Of a DNA stretch of 64,000 nt, positions 8,930 through 17,473 are shown piece after piece. A model generated the notes under the pieces. It was given only the letters and a program-made list of their open reading frames with translations. It searched no databases and had not been told where the DNA came from. Origin of the DNA: Thalassococcus_A lentus (GTDB lineage Bacteria > Pseudomonadota > Alphaproteobacteria > Rhodobacterales > Rhodobacteraceae); NCBI RefSeq assembly GCF_028023555.1, contig NZ_JAQIOY010000001.1:434001-498000 (forward strand). Reading direction: 5' to 3'. A program made the translations under genes and the position numbers. Positions within the stretch are counted from its first letter, which is position 1; the number at the start of each line of letters is the position of its first letter.

Positions 8930-10057
8930 TTAGAAGCTGACCCAAGCGGCGTCTTTACGCGAAGACTCGATACAGGCGGATATGAAACGCATCCCTTTCA
9001 GGCCGTCTTCGATGCCGGGTGTGTGTGCCCCTGCCTCTGGCGTTCCGCTTTGGTCATTTCGAATGATGTTGGCTGCTTCGGTATACAGCGTAGCAAATCC
9101 TTCGAGATACCCTTCCGGGTGACCCGGCGGGATACGGGTGTTTCTCTGGCCTGCTGCGGTTGATCCTGCGCCAGCTCTGGTCAGGATCTGCTTGGGTTCC
9201 CCAAAGCGCGTAAAGTGCATGACGTTCGGGTTTTCCTGTTCCCACTCAAGGCCGCCTTTGGTGCCGTGCACCCGAAGACGAAGAGCGTTTTCATTGCCGA
9301 CGGCGACCTGACTGGCCCAAAGCATGCCTTTTGCACCACCTTCAAAGCGCAGCAGAACGTGTACATTGTCGTCCACAAGCCGCCCGGGCACAAAAGCATC
9401 AAGATCGGCGGCCAAGGATGACGCATTCAGCCCTGTCACGTAGCTGGCGAGATGAAAGGCATGGGTGCCTATGTCACCCACGCAGCCCCCGGCGCCTGAC
9501 TTTGAAGGATCAGTGCGCCAATCGGCCTGTTTGTTGCTGATCTCTTCGGTGAGCCAGTCTTGCGCGTATTCAACCTGCACGACCCGAATGTCGCCCAGAT
9601 CACCGGACGCAATCATATCGCGCGCCTGTCGGATCAGCGGATAGCCGGTGTAATTGTGCGTCAGGAAAAACTGTGCGGCCGATGCATGCGCGGCTTGCGC
9701 AATGGCTTCGGCTTCTTGTGCTGTGGACGCCAAAGGTTTGTCACAGATCACGTGAATACCCGCGTTCAGGAAGGCAATCGCGGGCGCTGCGTGCATGTGG
9801 TTTGGCGTAACAATTGCGACCGCATCAATGCGATCTGCCCGGCCAGATTCCAGACGCACCATTTCTTCAAAACTGACGTAGGCGCGATCTGGCGCGATTC
9901 CAAGCTCGGCCGCGGACGCACGCGAACGGTCAGGATCAGAACTAAGCGCGCCGGCAACGAGTTCCCATTGATCATCAATGCGCGCCGCTATTCTGTGCAC
10001 GGCACCGATGAAAGCACCCTGCCCACCGCCAACCATACCCAGCCGCAAGCGGGTCAT
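8930..10057 (-). CDS. Gfo/Idh/MocA-family NAD(P)-dependent sugar dehydrogenase (1)
   Basis: Protein of 375 residues. The N-terminal Rossmann fold has GMVGGGQGAFIG, and TPNHMHAAPAIAFLNAGIHVICDKPLA, where the usual EKP catalytic Lys motif appears as DKP. A C-terminal alpha/beta domain carries GGCVGDIGTHAFHLASYVTG with the conserved Asp and His. Family members oxidise or reduce a sugar hydroxyl, often at C3. It is the last gene of the sugar operon and its ATG overlaps the stop of the preceding isomerase gene by four bases. The segment DWLTEEISNKQADWRTDPSKSGAGG resembles the loop of levoglucosan 3-dehydrogenases as I recall them, but other glycosides or inositols are possible substrates. Confidence 0.87.
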   Translation of the reverse strand: MTRLRLGMVGGGQGAFIGAVHRIAARIDDQWELVAGALSSDPDRSRASAAELGIAPDRAYVSFEEMVRLESGRADRIDAVAIVTPNHMHAAPAIAFLNAGIHVICDKPLASTAQEAEAIAQAAHASAAQFFLTHNYTGYPLIRQARDMIASGDLGDIRVVQVEYAQDWLTEEISNKQADWRTDPSKSGAGGCVGDIGTHAFHLASYVTGLNASSLAADLDAFVPGRLVDDNVHVLLRFEGGAKGMLWASQVAVGNENALRLRVHGTKGGLEWEQENPNVMHFTRFGEPKQILTRAGAGSTAAGQRNTRIPPGHPEGYLEGFATLYTEAANIIRNDQSGTPEAGAHTPGIEDGLKGMRFISACIESSRKDAAWVSF

Positions 10058-11115
10058 CGGTCCAGACCCAGCATTGATTTGATCTGCTCTTTGTCTGTGT
10101 CCCCTCCGGCGAAATCGTCAAACGCTTTATCGGTCACATCGATGATGTGAGAAGCGATGAAAGGGGCACCTTCTGCTGCGCCTTGTTCGGGCGACTTCAA
10201 ACAGCATTCCCATTCCAGCACCGCCCAGCTGTCATATCCGTATTGCGCCATTTTCGAAAAAATCCCGCCAAAATCGACCTGACCGTCGCCAAGGCTCCGG
10301 AACCGCCCTGCCCGGTCGACCCAGGACTGATAGCCTGAATAGACACCCTGACGGCCATCCGGGTTGAATTCGGCATCCTTGACGTGGAAGGCACAAATGC
10401 GTTCGTGGTAGATGTCGATGAAGGACAGGTAGTCCATTTGCTGAAGCAGGAAGTGCGAAGGGTCATAGTTGATTTGCGCCCGTGCGTGCCCATCAACAGC
10501 ATCGAGGAACATTTCATAGGTAGCCCCGTCAAACAGATCCTCACCCGGGTGGATTTCATACCCGATGTTGACGCCCTGTTCTTCGTAGGCATCCAGAATT
10601 GGCCGCCACCGGCGCGCAAGTTCCGCAAAGGCCTCTTCGATCAATCCTCCGGGGCGCTGTGGCCATGGGTAGAGATAGGGAAAGGCCAGTGATCCCGAAA
10701 AGCTGACCGAATTGTCCAAACCAAACCGCCGGCTTGCGCGGGCGGCTTTCATCAACTGATCCACGGCCCATTCCTGCCGGGCCTTTGGATTGCCGTGGAC
10801 GGCTGCCGGGGCAAATGCATCGAATGCCTGATCATAGGCCGGGTGTACGGCAACCAGCTGCCCTTGAAGGTGCGTGGAAAGTTCTGTGATTTCGACGCCA
10901 GCGTCTTTGCAGATCCCTTGAACCTCGTCGCAATAGGCTTGGCTTTCGGCGGCCTTTTCGAGGTCAAACAAGCGCGTATCAAATGTTGGAATTTGAACAC
11001 CCTTATATCCAAGATCTGCGGCCCATTTCACAATGCTGTCTAATGAATTGAAGGGCGCTTCATCGCCTGCAAACTGGGCGAGAAACAGCGCTGGTCCTTT
11101 AATGAGTGATGCCAT
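10054..11115 (-). CDS. Sugar phosphate isomerase/epimerase-type TIM-barrel protein (1)
   Basis: Protein of 353 residues of the xylose-isomerase-like TIM-barrel (AP_endonuc_2) superfamily. Likely metal ligands are the Glu of NIGYEIHPGE, the Asp and His of NYDPSHFLL, the His of CAFHVKDAEF and the Glu of VLEWECC. It is longer than typical 270-residue members because of a C-terminal extension. ATG is preceded by GAAGGA. It lies between two dehydrogenase genes and overlaps the downstream one (ATGA). Such barrel proteins act as isomerases, epimerases, 2-keto-myo-inositol dehydratases or, beside Gfo/Idh enzymes, as eliminases or hydratases of 3-keto-glycosides. The operon context favours the last. 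Confidence 0.85.
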   Translation of the reverse strand: MASLIKGPALFLAQFAGDEAPFNSLDSIVKWAADLGYKGVQIPTFDTRLFDLEKAAESQAYCDEVQGICKDAGVEITELSTHLQGQLVAVHPAYDQAFDAFAPAAVHGNPKARQEWAVDQLMKAARASRRFGLDNSVSFSGSLAFPYLYPWPQRPGGLIEEAFAELARRWRPILDAYEEQGVNIGYEIHPGEDLFDGATYEMFLDAVDGHARAQINYDPSHFLLQQMDYLSFIDIYHERICAFHVKDAEFNPDGRQGVYSGYQSWVDRAGRFRSLGDGQVDFGGIFSKMAQYGYDSWAVLEWECCLKSPEQGAAEGAPFIASHIIDVTDKAFDDFAGGDTDKEQIKSMLGLDR

Positions 11116-11164
11116 GATGTTTTTCCTTCAACGTTCAGACTCCGGCGGCGAACCGCCGAAAAAA

Positions 11165-12280
11165 TCAGGTGAGCATTCCCTGGGCTTCATCAGGTTGCAG
11201 TGCTTGGGGGCGTTTGCATGTGGTGGCGATCTCGACAAACGATCCTGTTTCCCCAGAGCGTAGAATTGATGTCATCACATCGACAACATGCAGTGAAAAC
11301 TCCAGCGAACAGCGATGATCACGGCCTTCCGCGATGGCCAGCGCCATATCCGCCAATCCCGATGCGCGATAGTTGGCCCGATCGCCGTCATTGGGGACAC
11401 TGAACGGGTGTTGCCATTCGGGCATGCCATTCACGAAACTGGCACGCTGGGTCATTCTGACTTCGCCACCAAAGAAATTCGGGTCGGGTACATGCAGCGT
11501 GCCTTCGCGTCCGTATAGCTCCATGTTGGAATGGTCGTGCTGCCACACATCCCAGCTTGCGCAGTAGGTGATCTGCGCGCCGCTGTGGAACTCAAGAAGG
11601 GCATGAACCGTCGTCGGAGTTTCGACCTTGATCGTTTCTCCATTTCGCGGCTGAGAGGTGATCGTTCTCTCGGCCGAAGCCATACCGGCTGTGGCGCCGA
11701 CCCGTTTTACTGGGCCGAGCAACTGGACAAGGTTCGAGATATAGTACGGACCAAGATCAAGAATGGGTCCGCCACCCGGCTTGAAAAAGAAGTCCGGATT
11801 TGGATGCCACATTTCCATGCCGGGGCTTTGGACAAAACACGTGCCTGACGTGATCTTTCCCACCGAACCGGAGTCGACCAGATGGCGTGCCAACTGATGC
11901 GCTCCGCCAAGAAATGTGTCGGGTGCAGATCCGACGCGAAGCCCACGTTTGCCAGCCAGCTCAGCCAGCGCTTTGCCCTCATCCAGCCCCAGAACAAAGG
12001 GCTTTTCCGAATAGACGTGTTTTCCCGCTTCAAGGACCTGCTTTGAAATTTCAAAGTGCGCTGCCGGAATGGTCAGATTGACAACAATGTCGATGTCATC
12101 TGCGGCCAAGAGACCCTCTACCGTTTCGGCCCGTAGTCCAAACTCGTCAGCGCGCGCTTGGGCTGCCTCTGCATTCATGTCGGCACAGGCACGCATTTCG
12201 ATTCCTCGAAACATCGGCGCCAGTTTCATGTAGGCCGCCGAGATGTTGCCGCACCCGATAACTCCGATACCCAGTGTCAT
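11165..12280 (-). CDS. Gfo/Idh/MocA-family NAD(P)-dependent sugar dehydrogenase (2)
   Basis: Protein of 371 residues. The Rossmann motif is GIGVIGCGNISAAYM, and the catalytic EKP motif is canonical (HVYSEKPFVLG). The C-terminal domain has GGPILDLGPYYISNLVQLLG, in which Gly-Pro-Tyr-Tyr replaces the usual Gly-x-His, a pattern seen in one subgroup of the family. AAAGGAA precedes the ATG. It follows the second isomerase gene by 15 bases and precedes the longer isomerase gene by about 50. Two dehydrogenases of clearly different subgroups in one operon suggest that one oxidises the incoming sugar and the other reduces a later keto-intermediate; that assignment is inference. Confidence 0.87.
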   Translation of the reverse strand: MTLGIGVIGCGNISAAYMKLAPMFRGIEMRACADMNAEAAQARADEFGLRAETVEGLLAADDIDIVVNLTIPAAHFEISKQVLEAGKHVYSEKPFVLGLDEGKALAELAGKRGLRVGSAPDTFLGGAHQLARHLVDSGSVGKITSGTCFVQSPGMEMWHPNPDFFFKPGGGPILDLGPYYISNLVQLLGPVKRVGATAGMASAERTITSQPRNGETIKVETPTTVHALLEFHSGAQITYCASWDVWQHDHSNMELYGREGTLHVPDPNFFGGEVRMTQRASFVNGMPEWQHPFSVPNDGDRANYRASGLADMALAIAEGRDHRCSLEFSLHVVDVMTSILRSGETGSFVEIATTCKRPQALQPDEAQGMLT

Positions 12281-12295
12281 TGTGTATGGTTCCTT

Positions 12296-13045
12296 TCAGA
12301 GGTTGCGGAAGGCAGCGATAGAGCGGCCCGCAAACCGCGTCGCATCATTGGGCTTGTCGTGCTCCATGACAAACAGATCGACCTGAGCAGCTTTGAGAGC
12401 AGACATGATGGCAGTCCAGTCCATTGTGCCATGCCCGACATCCGCCCAGCCGTCTTCATCCTCACACTCTCCATCCGCGGCAATGTCTTTGACGTGGGCT
12501 GTGGTGATGCGATCGGCGTGCGCATTGATCCAAGCAATAGGGTCAGCATTGCCCCGAACGATCCAGGCAATGTCGGCTTCCCAGTCGATGGATGGCGCAT
12601 GCTCCAGAAGCAGATCCATGGCCAGCGCCCCTCCGGGCAGGGGCATGAATTCCCAATGGTGATTGTGCCAGCCAAACCGCAGCCCAGCGTCGTTTACCTT
12701 TTTGCAGGCCTCTTCCAGACGGTTTGCCAAGGAGATCCACGCATCCACGTCACCACCAGCCCGAAGATTGTCTTCGGGTGCTGGGCAAAAGACGCGGTCC
12801 ATTCCCAACGTGCGCGCTGTGGCAATGGTTTCGTCAAGGCTGTCTTCAAAATTCGATACCGGGAAGAAGTGCCCGGACGGCATCTTCAGGCCCGCTTGAT
12901 CCAAGGCATCACGAGTGGCCTTTGGGTCGTCGTAGACTCCGCCGAATCCTTCAACCTGGGTGTAACCGGCTGCCGCCAGCATGGCGTAGACATCCGACCA
13001 GGGTGTGAATTCGCGTGCGGAATAAAGTTGAAAAGAAACGTTCAT
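12296..13045 (-). CDS. Sugar phosphate isomerase/epimerase-type TIM-barrel protein (2)
   Basis: Protein of 249 residues of the xylose-isomerase-like superfamily. It begins FQLYSAREFTPWSDVYAMLAAAGYTQVEGFGG, with GWHNHHWEFMPL, DIAWIVRGNADPIAWI, TAHVKDIA and a terminal FVMEHDKPNDATRFAGRS providing the metal-binding His, Asp and Glu residues. An upstream in-frame extension to 13108 exists, but the ATG at 13045 fits the family N-terminus and has AGGAA about ten bases before it. It lies 34 bases after the ATPase gene and 15 bases before the second dehydrogenase gene. Together with the longer barrel protein it could form the elimination and hydration pair of a keto-glycoside pathway. Confidence 0.85.
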   Translation of the reverse strand: MNVSFQLYSAREFTPWSDVYAMLAAAGYTQVEGFGGVYDDPKATRDALDQAGLKMPSGHFFPVSNFEDSLDETIATARTLGMDRVFCPAPEDNLRAGGDVDAWISLANRLEEACKKVNDAGLRFGWHNHHWEFMPLPGGALAMDLLLEHAPSIDWEADIAWIVRGNADPIAWINAHADRITTAHVKDIAADGECEDEDGWADVGHGTMDWTAIMSALKAAQVDLFVMEHDKPNDATRFAGRSIAAFRNL

Positions 13046-13079
13046 TTCATGTGTTCCTGGGATTGTGCAGACATGCCGT

Positions 13080-14165
13080 TTAGAGGCGAGTTTCGCTTGT
13101 TTTATCAAAGATATTGGCCATTGCCGGGTCGAACCCGATGTTCAGAGCATCGCCGTCAGCCACTTCGGATTGACCGTCGATCCGCACCCACAGACGCCGA
13201 TCCCCAATAAGGACCCGGACCAGAGTATCGGACCCCAGCGGTTCGACATGTTGTACGGTGGCTTCCAACTGGATCGGCATAGTTTTTGCTTCAGTACCGA
13301 CCGCGATGTGCTCGGGACGAATTCCAAGCCAGGCCGTGCCATCTTGTGCGCCGCCTTCGCCGAACTGGTAGCCGTTCAGCGAGAATGTACCGGCATCGCA
13401 TGCAAAGCTCTGGCCGTTCTCACCAATCTTGCCATCAAAGAAGTTCATGGATGGCGAGCCGATGAATTCTGCGACGTATTTGCTGGCCGGGCGGTTGTAG
13501 ATTTCCTTGGGCGAAGCAAGCTGCAGGATTTTTCCATCGCGCATGATCGCGATTCTGTCGGCCAGTGTCATCGCTTCGATCTGGTCATGCGTGACATAGA
13601 TCATCGTGTTGCGCAGGCGCTTATGAAGCTCTTTGATTTCGGCCCGCAGGTCGGTTCGCAGCTTTGCGTCAAGATTGGACAGTGGCTCATCGAACAGGAA
13701 AACGTCGACATCCCGGACCAGCGCCCGACCGATGGCCACTCGTTGGCGCTGTCCGCCTGAAAGAGCACCGGGCTTGCGTTTGAGGAGGGGTTCAATCTGA
13801 AGAACCTTTGCAGCCCGGTCGATACGTTCGGCGATCTCTGATTTGGAGAAACCTGCGTTTTTCAATCCAAATGACAGATTTCCTTCTACGGTCATTTGCG
13901 GATAGAGCGCATAGGACTGGAACACCATGCCGATGCCTCTGTCAGATGGCTCTTCCCATGTCACATTGCGGCCCTGAATAAAAATCTGCCCATCCGTTAC
14001 ATCAAGCAGACCGGCGATGCAGTTCAGCAGCGTGGACTTTCCGCAACCGGATGAACCGAGCAGCACAAGAAACTCGCCTTGCCCAATATCCAGGTTCAGG
14101 TTTTTCAGGACTTCAACGGCCCCGAAGCTGAGTTCGAGATCACGGATTGTGATACTGCTTTCCAT
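13080..14165 (-). CDS. Sugar ABC transporter ATP-binding protein (UgpC/MalK type)
   Basis: Protein of 361 residues that couples ATP hydrolysis to sugar import. It has Walker A GSSGCGKSTLLN (about residues 37-48), the Q-loop in GMVFQSYALYP, the signature LSGGQRQRVAIGRAL and Walker B VFLFDEPLSNLD. After about residue 235 comes the regulatory TOBE/OB domain (RPEHIAVG, VRVLIGDRRLWVRI) diagnostic of CUT1 systems. It starts four bases after the stop of the second permease gene. UgpC-type ATPases can serve several transporters in a cell, but here the full set is in the operon. Confidence 0.93.
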   Translation of the reverse strand: MESSITIRDLELSFGAVEVLKNLNLDIGQGEFLVLLGSSGCGKSTLLNCIAGLLDVTDGQIFIQGRNVTWEEPSDRGIGMVFQSYALYPQMTVEGNLSFGLKNAGFSKSEIAERIDRAAKVLQIEPLLKRKPGALSGGQRQRVAIGRALVRDVDVFLFDEPLSNLDAKLRTDLRAEIKELHKRLRNTMIYVTHDQIEAMTLADRIAIMRDGKILQLASPKEIYNRPASKYVAEFIGSPSMNFFDGKIGENGQSFACDAGTFSLNGYQFGEGGAQDGTAWLGIRPEHIAVGTEAKTMPIQLEATVQHVEPLGSDTLVRVLIGDRRLWVRIDGQSEVADGDALNIGFDPAMANIFDKTSETRL

Positions 14166-14169
14166 GGAT

Positions 14170-15102
14170 TCAGCCTTTCACAGCGCCGGCGGCAATGCCG
14201 CGCACAAAGAGTTTGCCGGACACGAAGTAAATCGTAAGTGGGACAAGAGCGGTGATGATGGTCGCCGCCATGTTGACGTTGTATTCCGTGACGCCTTGGG
14301 TCGTGTTGACGATGTTGTTGAGCGCGACAGTCATCGGATAGGATTCAGGCCCGGTGTAGACAACGCCAAAGAGGAAGTCGTTCCAGATGCCGGTGACCTG
14401 AAGGATGACCGCGACGGTAAAGATTGGCAGCGACATTGGCAGAAGCACCCGGAAATAGATTCCCCAGAACCCAGCACCATCGACACGGGCGGCCTTGAAC
14501 AGTTCTTCTGGCAAAGACGCAAAGTAGTTGCGGAAGAGCAGGGTCAGAATGGGCATTCCAAAGATCGTGTGGACGATCACAAGCCCGGACAGATCTCCAT
14601 AAAGTCCAAGCTCTCTGAGCATGATGACAATCGGGTAGAGCATGACCTGATAGGGAATGAATGCACCGAAAATCAGGATGGCAAAGAACAGGTTGGCCCC
14701 TTTGAAACGCCAGTTCGCCAATGCATATCCATTCACGCTTGCAATGATGATGGACAGGATCACAGAGGGGATCGTGATCTTCACCGAATTCCAGAAATAG
14801 CCGCTGAGACCGTTACAGTTCAGTCCAGTACAGGCCTCGGCCCAGGCCTTTACCCATGGTTCAAACGTGATCTCAACGGGCGGAGCAAAGATATTGCCCA
14901 GCCGGATTTCCGGCAGGCCTTTCAGTGAGGTGACGATCATCACGTAGAGCGGAATTGCGTAGTAGATCGTCACCATCAGCAAGGTGCCGTAGAGAAAAAC
15001 ATTTTTGCGCGAAAAGGCGCGTTGCGGTTTCGGGCCGCGTGGGCCGCCGTCAAAATCATTCACGGTCTGCGAAGCTGCGGGGATGGTCCGGTCATCAACC
15101 AT
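14170..15102 (-). CDS. Sugar ABC transporter permease (MalG type)
   Basis: Protein of 310 residues. An N-terminal hydrophilic tail is followed by six predicted membrane helices, and the ATPase-coupling EAA loop is visible as EELFKAARVDGAGFWGIYFRVLLP. Its C-terminus (KLFVRGIAAGAVKG) is the usual MalG-type end (GLTAGAVKG). The start MVDDRTIP was chosen because its ATG overlaps the stop of the upstream permease gene by eight bases (ATGGTTGA), a coupling typical of MalF/MalG pairs; a longer in-frame extension to 15156 would lie inside that gene. The substrate is not predictable from the permease. Confidence 0.92.
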   Translation of the reverse strand: MVDDRTIPAASQTVNDFDGGPRGPKPQRAFSRKNVFLYGTLLMVTIYYAIPLYVMIVTSLKGLPEIRLGNIFAPPVEITFEPWVKAWAEACTGLNCNGLSGYFWNSVKITIPSVILSIIIASVNGYALANWRFKGANLFFAILIFGAFIPYQVMLYPIVIMLRELGLYGDLSGLVIVHTIFGMPILTLLFRNYFASLPEELFKAARVDGAGFWGIYFRVLLPMSLPIFTVAVILQVTGIWNDFLFGVVYTGPESYPMTVALNNIVNTTQGVTEYNVNMAATIITALVPLTIYFVSGKLFVRGIAAGAVKG

Positions 15103-15988
15103 TGTTTTTCTTTCCCCCGAATTCGAGAATTGCCCATGGCACAACGATGATCGCAACGGTGACGAGCATCATGGTCGATGCCGCAAAGCCCTGCCCGAGA
15201 TTGTTGTTCCTGAACATCATGTCGTAGACGTATTTGGCGGGTACTTCTGTTGCGATCCCGGGGCCGCCACCGGTCTGAGCGACGATCAGGTCAAAGACTT
15301 TGACGATGCCGGTCACAACCAGAACAAGCGTTGTGATGAAAACCGGGCGCATCATTGGGATCACAATGAAAATGTACGTTTTCCATGCGGGGATGCCGTC
15401 GACCCGCGAGGCCTTCCAGACTTCTTGATCAATGCCGCGCAACCCGGCGAGCATCAAAACCATAACCAGTCCGCTGCCCTGCCAAAGTCCGGCGATCAAA
15501 ACACCAAAAATGGCGATTTCCGCGTTGTAGAGCGGATCGAATGTAAAGCTTTCCCACCCAAGGCCGCGCATGATGTTCTGGACGCCGAACTCGGGGTTCA
15601 AAATCCACTGCCAGACCAAGCCTGTCACGACAAAGCTCATGGCGTAGGGATAGAGGATCACGGTTCGAACCGTGTTTTCAAATCTGATTTTCTGATCGAT
15701 GAGCGCGGCAAGGATAAAGCCGATCACAAAGACAAGGATCAGCATGGACAACCCATAAATCGCGAGGTTCTCGATTGCGATCAGCCACCGTTTGGTTCCC
15801 CAAAGGCGCTCGTACTGGTCGAGGCCGATCCACTTCATTCGGGGCAAAAGGCCCGACTTTGTGAAGCTGTAGACAATGGTCCAGGCGGTCCCACCAACAA
15901 ACACAAACAGCGCCGTGACGATCATCGGGATCGCTGACACTTTTGCATTCATGTTCCGGAAAAGCTGGTTGGGGCGTTTGGACGCCAT
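15095..15988 (-). CDS. Sugar ABC transporter permease (MalF type)
   Basis: Protein of 297 residues with six predicted membrane helices. It starts with a short cytoplasmic Lys/Arg/Asn segment and first helix (VTALFVFVGGTAWTIVYSF). The EAA coupling motif is DQEVWKASRVDGIPAWKTYIFIVIP. It pairs with the following MalG-type gene, with which it overlaps by eight bases, to form the membrane channel. It is separated from the binding-protein gene by 77 bases holding a perfect 28-base palindrome, which may set the ratio of binding protein to permease. Confidence 0.92.
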   Translation of the reverse strand: MASKRPNQLFRNMNAKVSAIPMIVTALFVFVGGTAWTIVYSFTKSGLLPRMKWIGLDQYERLWGTKRWLIAIENLAIYGLSMLILVFVIGFILAALIDQKIRFENTVRTVILYPYAMSFVVTGLVWQWILNPEFGVQNIMRGLGWESFTFDPLYNAEIAIFGVLIAGLWQGSGLVMVLMLAGLRGIDQEVWKASRVDGIPAWKTYIFIVIPMMRPVFITTLVLVVTGIVKVFDLIVAQTGGGPGIATEVPAKYVYDMMFRNNNLGQGFAASTMMLVTVAIIVVPWAILEFGGKKNNG

Positions 15989-16020
15989 GGCTTACCTCTT
16001 TCGCGCGCTCTGACCTGTTT

Positions 16021-16048
16021 CTCCGGCCCGCTGATCAGCGGGCCGGAG
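16021..16048. repeat. Perfect 28-base palindrome between binding-protein and permease genes
   Basis: Arm CTCCGGCCCGCTGA is followed directly by its exact reverse complement, giving 14-base arms with no mismatch. In RNA it would form a very stable hairpin 18 bases after the binding-protein stop codon. There is no T-run on the minus strand, so it is not a standard terminator. It probably protects the upstream mRNA from 3' decay or causes partial termination, as REP-like hairpins do after malE in enterobacteria; that role is inference. Confidence 0.7.
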
Positions 16049-16065
16049 CTTGGACATTTTCGGGA

Positions 16066-17295
16066 TCACTCGGCGTCTGCGATGATGTCCACGAATTGCG
16101 CCTGCGCGTCGGCAGCCGAGATCGACTTGTCGGCAAAGAACTCGGTGAAGAGCGTGTTGATCTGGTTCACCGTGTCTGGGGTTGCCAGCATGTTCACGTC
16201 AGGCAGCAGCGCGCCGTCAGCCAACAGAGCCAATCCCTTTTGCATGCAGTCATTGGCAGCCGAAAGGTCGATGTCGCCGCGGACCGGAAGCGATCCCTTG
16301 GCGAGGTTGAAGTTCACCTGAACCTCAGGCTTCAGAAGAAGCGCTGCCAGTTCACCCTGCGCTGCGGCAAGGCTGTCGTCCTCGAGAACCGGGAAATAGA
16401 ATGCGTCGCCGCCGGTCGAGAGCCGCGGGTTGGTACCCAGACCCGGCAGGCAGCTGTAGTCTTCGCCTGCTACCGCTTCGGCCACGGCAAATTCACCTTG
16501 CGCCCAGTCACCCATGATCTGGCCACCGGCCTGCCCGGCAATGACGAGGTTCGTCGCGTCGTTCCAGTTCTGGACGGTCGATTTTGCGGCCATGTCACGC
16601 GCTTGTGCAGCCGCGTCGAAAACGGTCGCGACGGCATCACCGCCGGCAACTTCGGTATCCTTGTCTCCGTACACGCTCAGGAAAACTTCGCTGGGAAGCA
16701 GCGAGGCCATCATCACGTTGAACGCGCCGGATTGCTGCCAACCTTGCTGACCCATAGCCAACGGAATTTTGCCTGCGCCTTCCAGTGCGCCGGAAGCGGC
16801 GGAAAACTCAGCCCAGTTGGTTGGAACATCGACGCCAGCATCTGCAAATGCCTGATGGCTGACCCACAGCCACTGCCACGAGTGAATGTTGACAGGCGCA
16901 CAATAGACCCGGCCATCGACGGTGCAGGCATCCAGAAGTGTGGATGGGTTTACCAGATCGAGCCAGCCTTCGGCTTCGGCGATGTCTGTGATGTCGCGCA
17001 ACAGGCCGGCTTCGATCAGCTCTTCGGCCTGACGGCCATGGTTGAACTGAAAGGCTCCCATTGGATCGCCGCCGGTGATCCGGCTGACCATGACGGCGCG
17101 GGCATTTTCGCCGCCCGCGATGGCTGCGTCGACCCACGTGTTTCCTGTGGCGTCAAAAGATTTGGCGAACTCGGCGACAGCGGCGGCTTCGCCGCCCGAT
17201 GTCCACCAGTGCATGACTTCGAGTTCTGCGGCTCCAGCGGCACCCGCCGAACAAACGGCTGTGCTCGCGACTAGAAGGCTGCGGATGGTTTTCAT
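16066..17295 (-). CDS. Sugar ABC transporter periplasmic substrate-binding protein (family 1)
   Basis: Protein of 409 residues. Residues 1-22 form a signal peptide (KTIRSLLVASTAVCSAGAAGA, cleaved before AELEV), so the mature protein is periplasmic. The mature N-terminus, LEVMHWWTSGGEAAAVAEFAKSF, is typical of CUT1 binding proteins for oligosaccharides and glycosides. The start at 17295 is chosen for the signal peptide and GGGAGAG before the ATG; a longer open frame to 17412 would run through the operators. It is the first gene of the operon and faces the LacI gene across a spacer with two palindromic operators. Confidence 0.93.
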   Translation of the reverse strand: MKTIRSLLVASTAVCSAGAAGAAELEVMHWWTSGGEAAAVAEFAKSFDATGNTWVDAAIAGGENARAVMVSRITGGDPMGAFQFNHGRQAEELIEAGLLRDITDIAEAEGWLDLVNPSTLLDACTVDGRVYCAPVNIHSWQWLWVSHQAFADAGVDVPTNWAEFSAASGALEGAGKIPLAMGQQGWQQSGAFNVMMASLLPSEVFLSVYGDKDTEVAGGDAVATVFDAAAQARDMAAKSTVQNWNDATNLVIAGQAGGQIMGDWAQGEFAVAEAVAGEDYSCLPGLGTNPRLSTGGDAFYFPVLEDDSLAAAQGELAALLLKPEVQVNFNLAKGSLPVRGDIDLSAANDCMQKGLALLADGALLPDVNMLATPDTVNQINTLFTEFFADKSISAADAQAQFVDIIADAE

Positions 17296-17334
17296 GGCTC
17301 TCTCCCTGAAATGCCCTTTGGGCTGATATCTTTC

Positions 17335-17352
17335 TATGCAATCGATTACATA
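17335..17352. promoter_or_regulatory. LacI-type operator half-site pair 1 (imperfect 18-base palindrome)
   Basis: TATGCAATCGATTACATA is palindromic except for one base pair and has the central CG of LacI/GalR-family operators. It lies 40 bases before the binding-protein gene, where a bound repressor would block the minus-strand promoter. Confidence 0.6.
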
Positions 17353-17375
17353 GCGCGAAAAAGGAAATACAGCGG

Positions 17376-17393
17376 CTTGTAATCGTTTACAAG
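17376..17393. promoter_or_regulatory. LacI-type operator 2 (perfect arms CTTGTAA / TTACAAG)
   Basis: CTTGTAATCGTTTACAAG has perfect 7-base arms around TCGT, close to the general LacI-family form TGTAA-N-CG-N-TTACA. Its centre is 41 bases from the centre of operator 1, about four helical turns, so a tetramer or two dimers could bind the same DNA face. It lies 80 bases upstream of the LacI gene and may also mediate autoregulation. Confidence 0.68.
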
Positions 17394-17473
17394 AAAAATA
17401 TGATCTCACCATCGCAGTCCGGATCGCTCATAGTGGATCAAGACGCCCGCGAATTGGCAAAGGAACAAAATTG

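Noticed and set aside
12158..13210. 350-codon plus-strand frame across the dehydrogenase and isomerase genes
   Set aside because: It spans two real minus-strand genes and their junction, with no ribosome binding site or protein-like pattern.
15943..17274. 443-codon open frame antisense to the sugar-binding protein gene
   Set aside because: It overlaps a well supported gene with signal peptide and ribosome binding site, and lacks its own.
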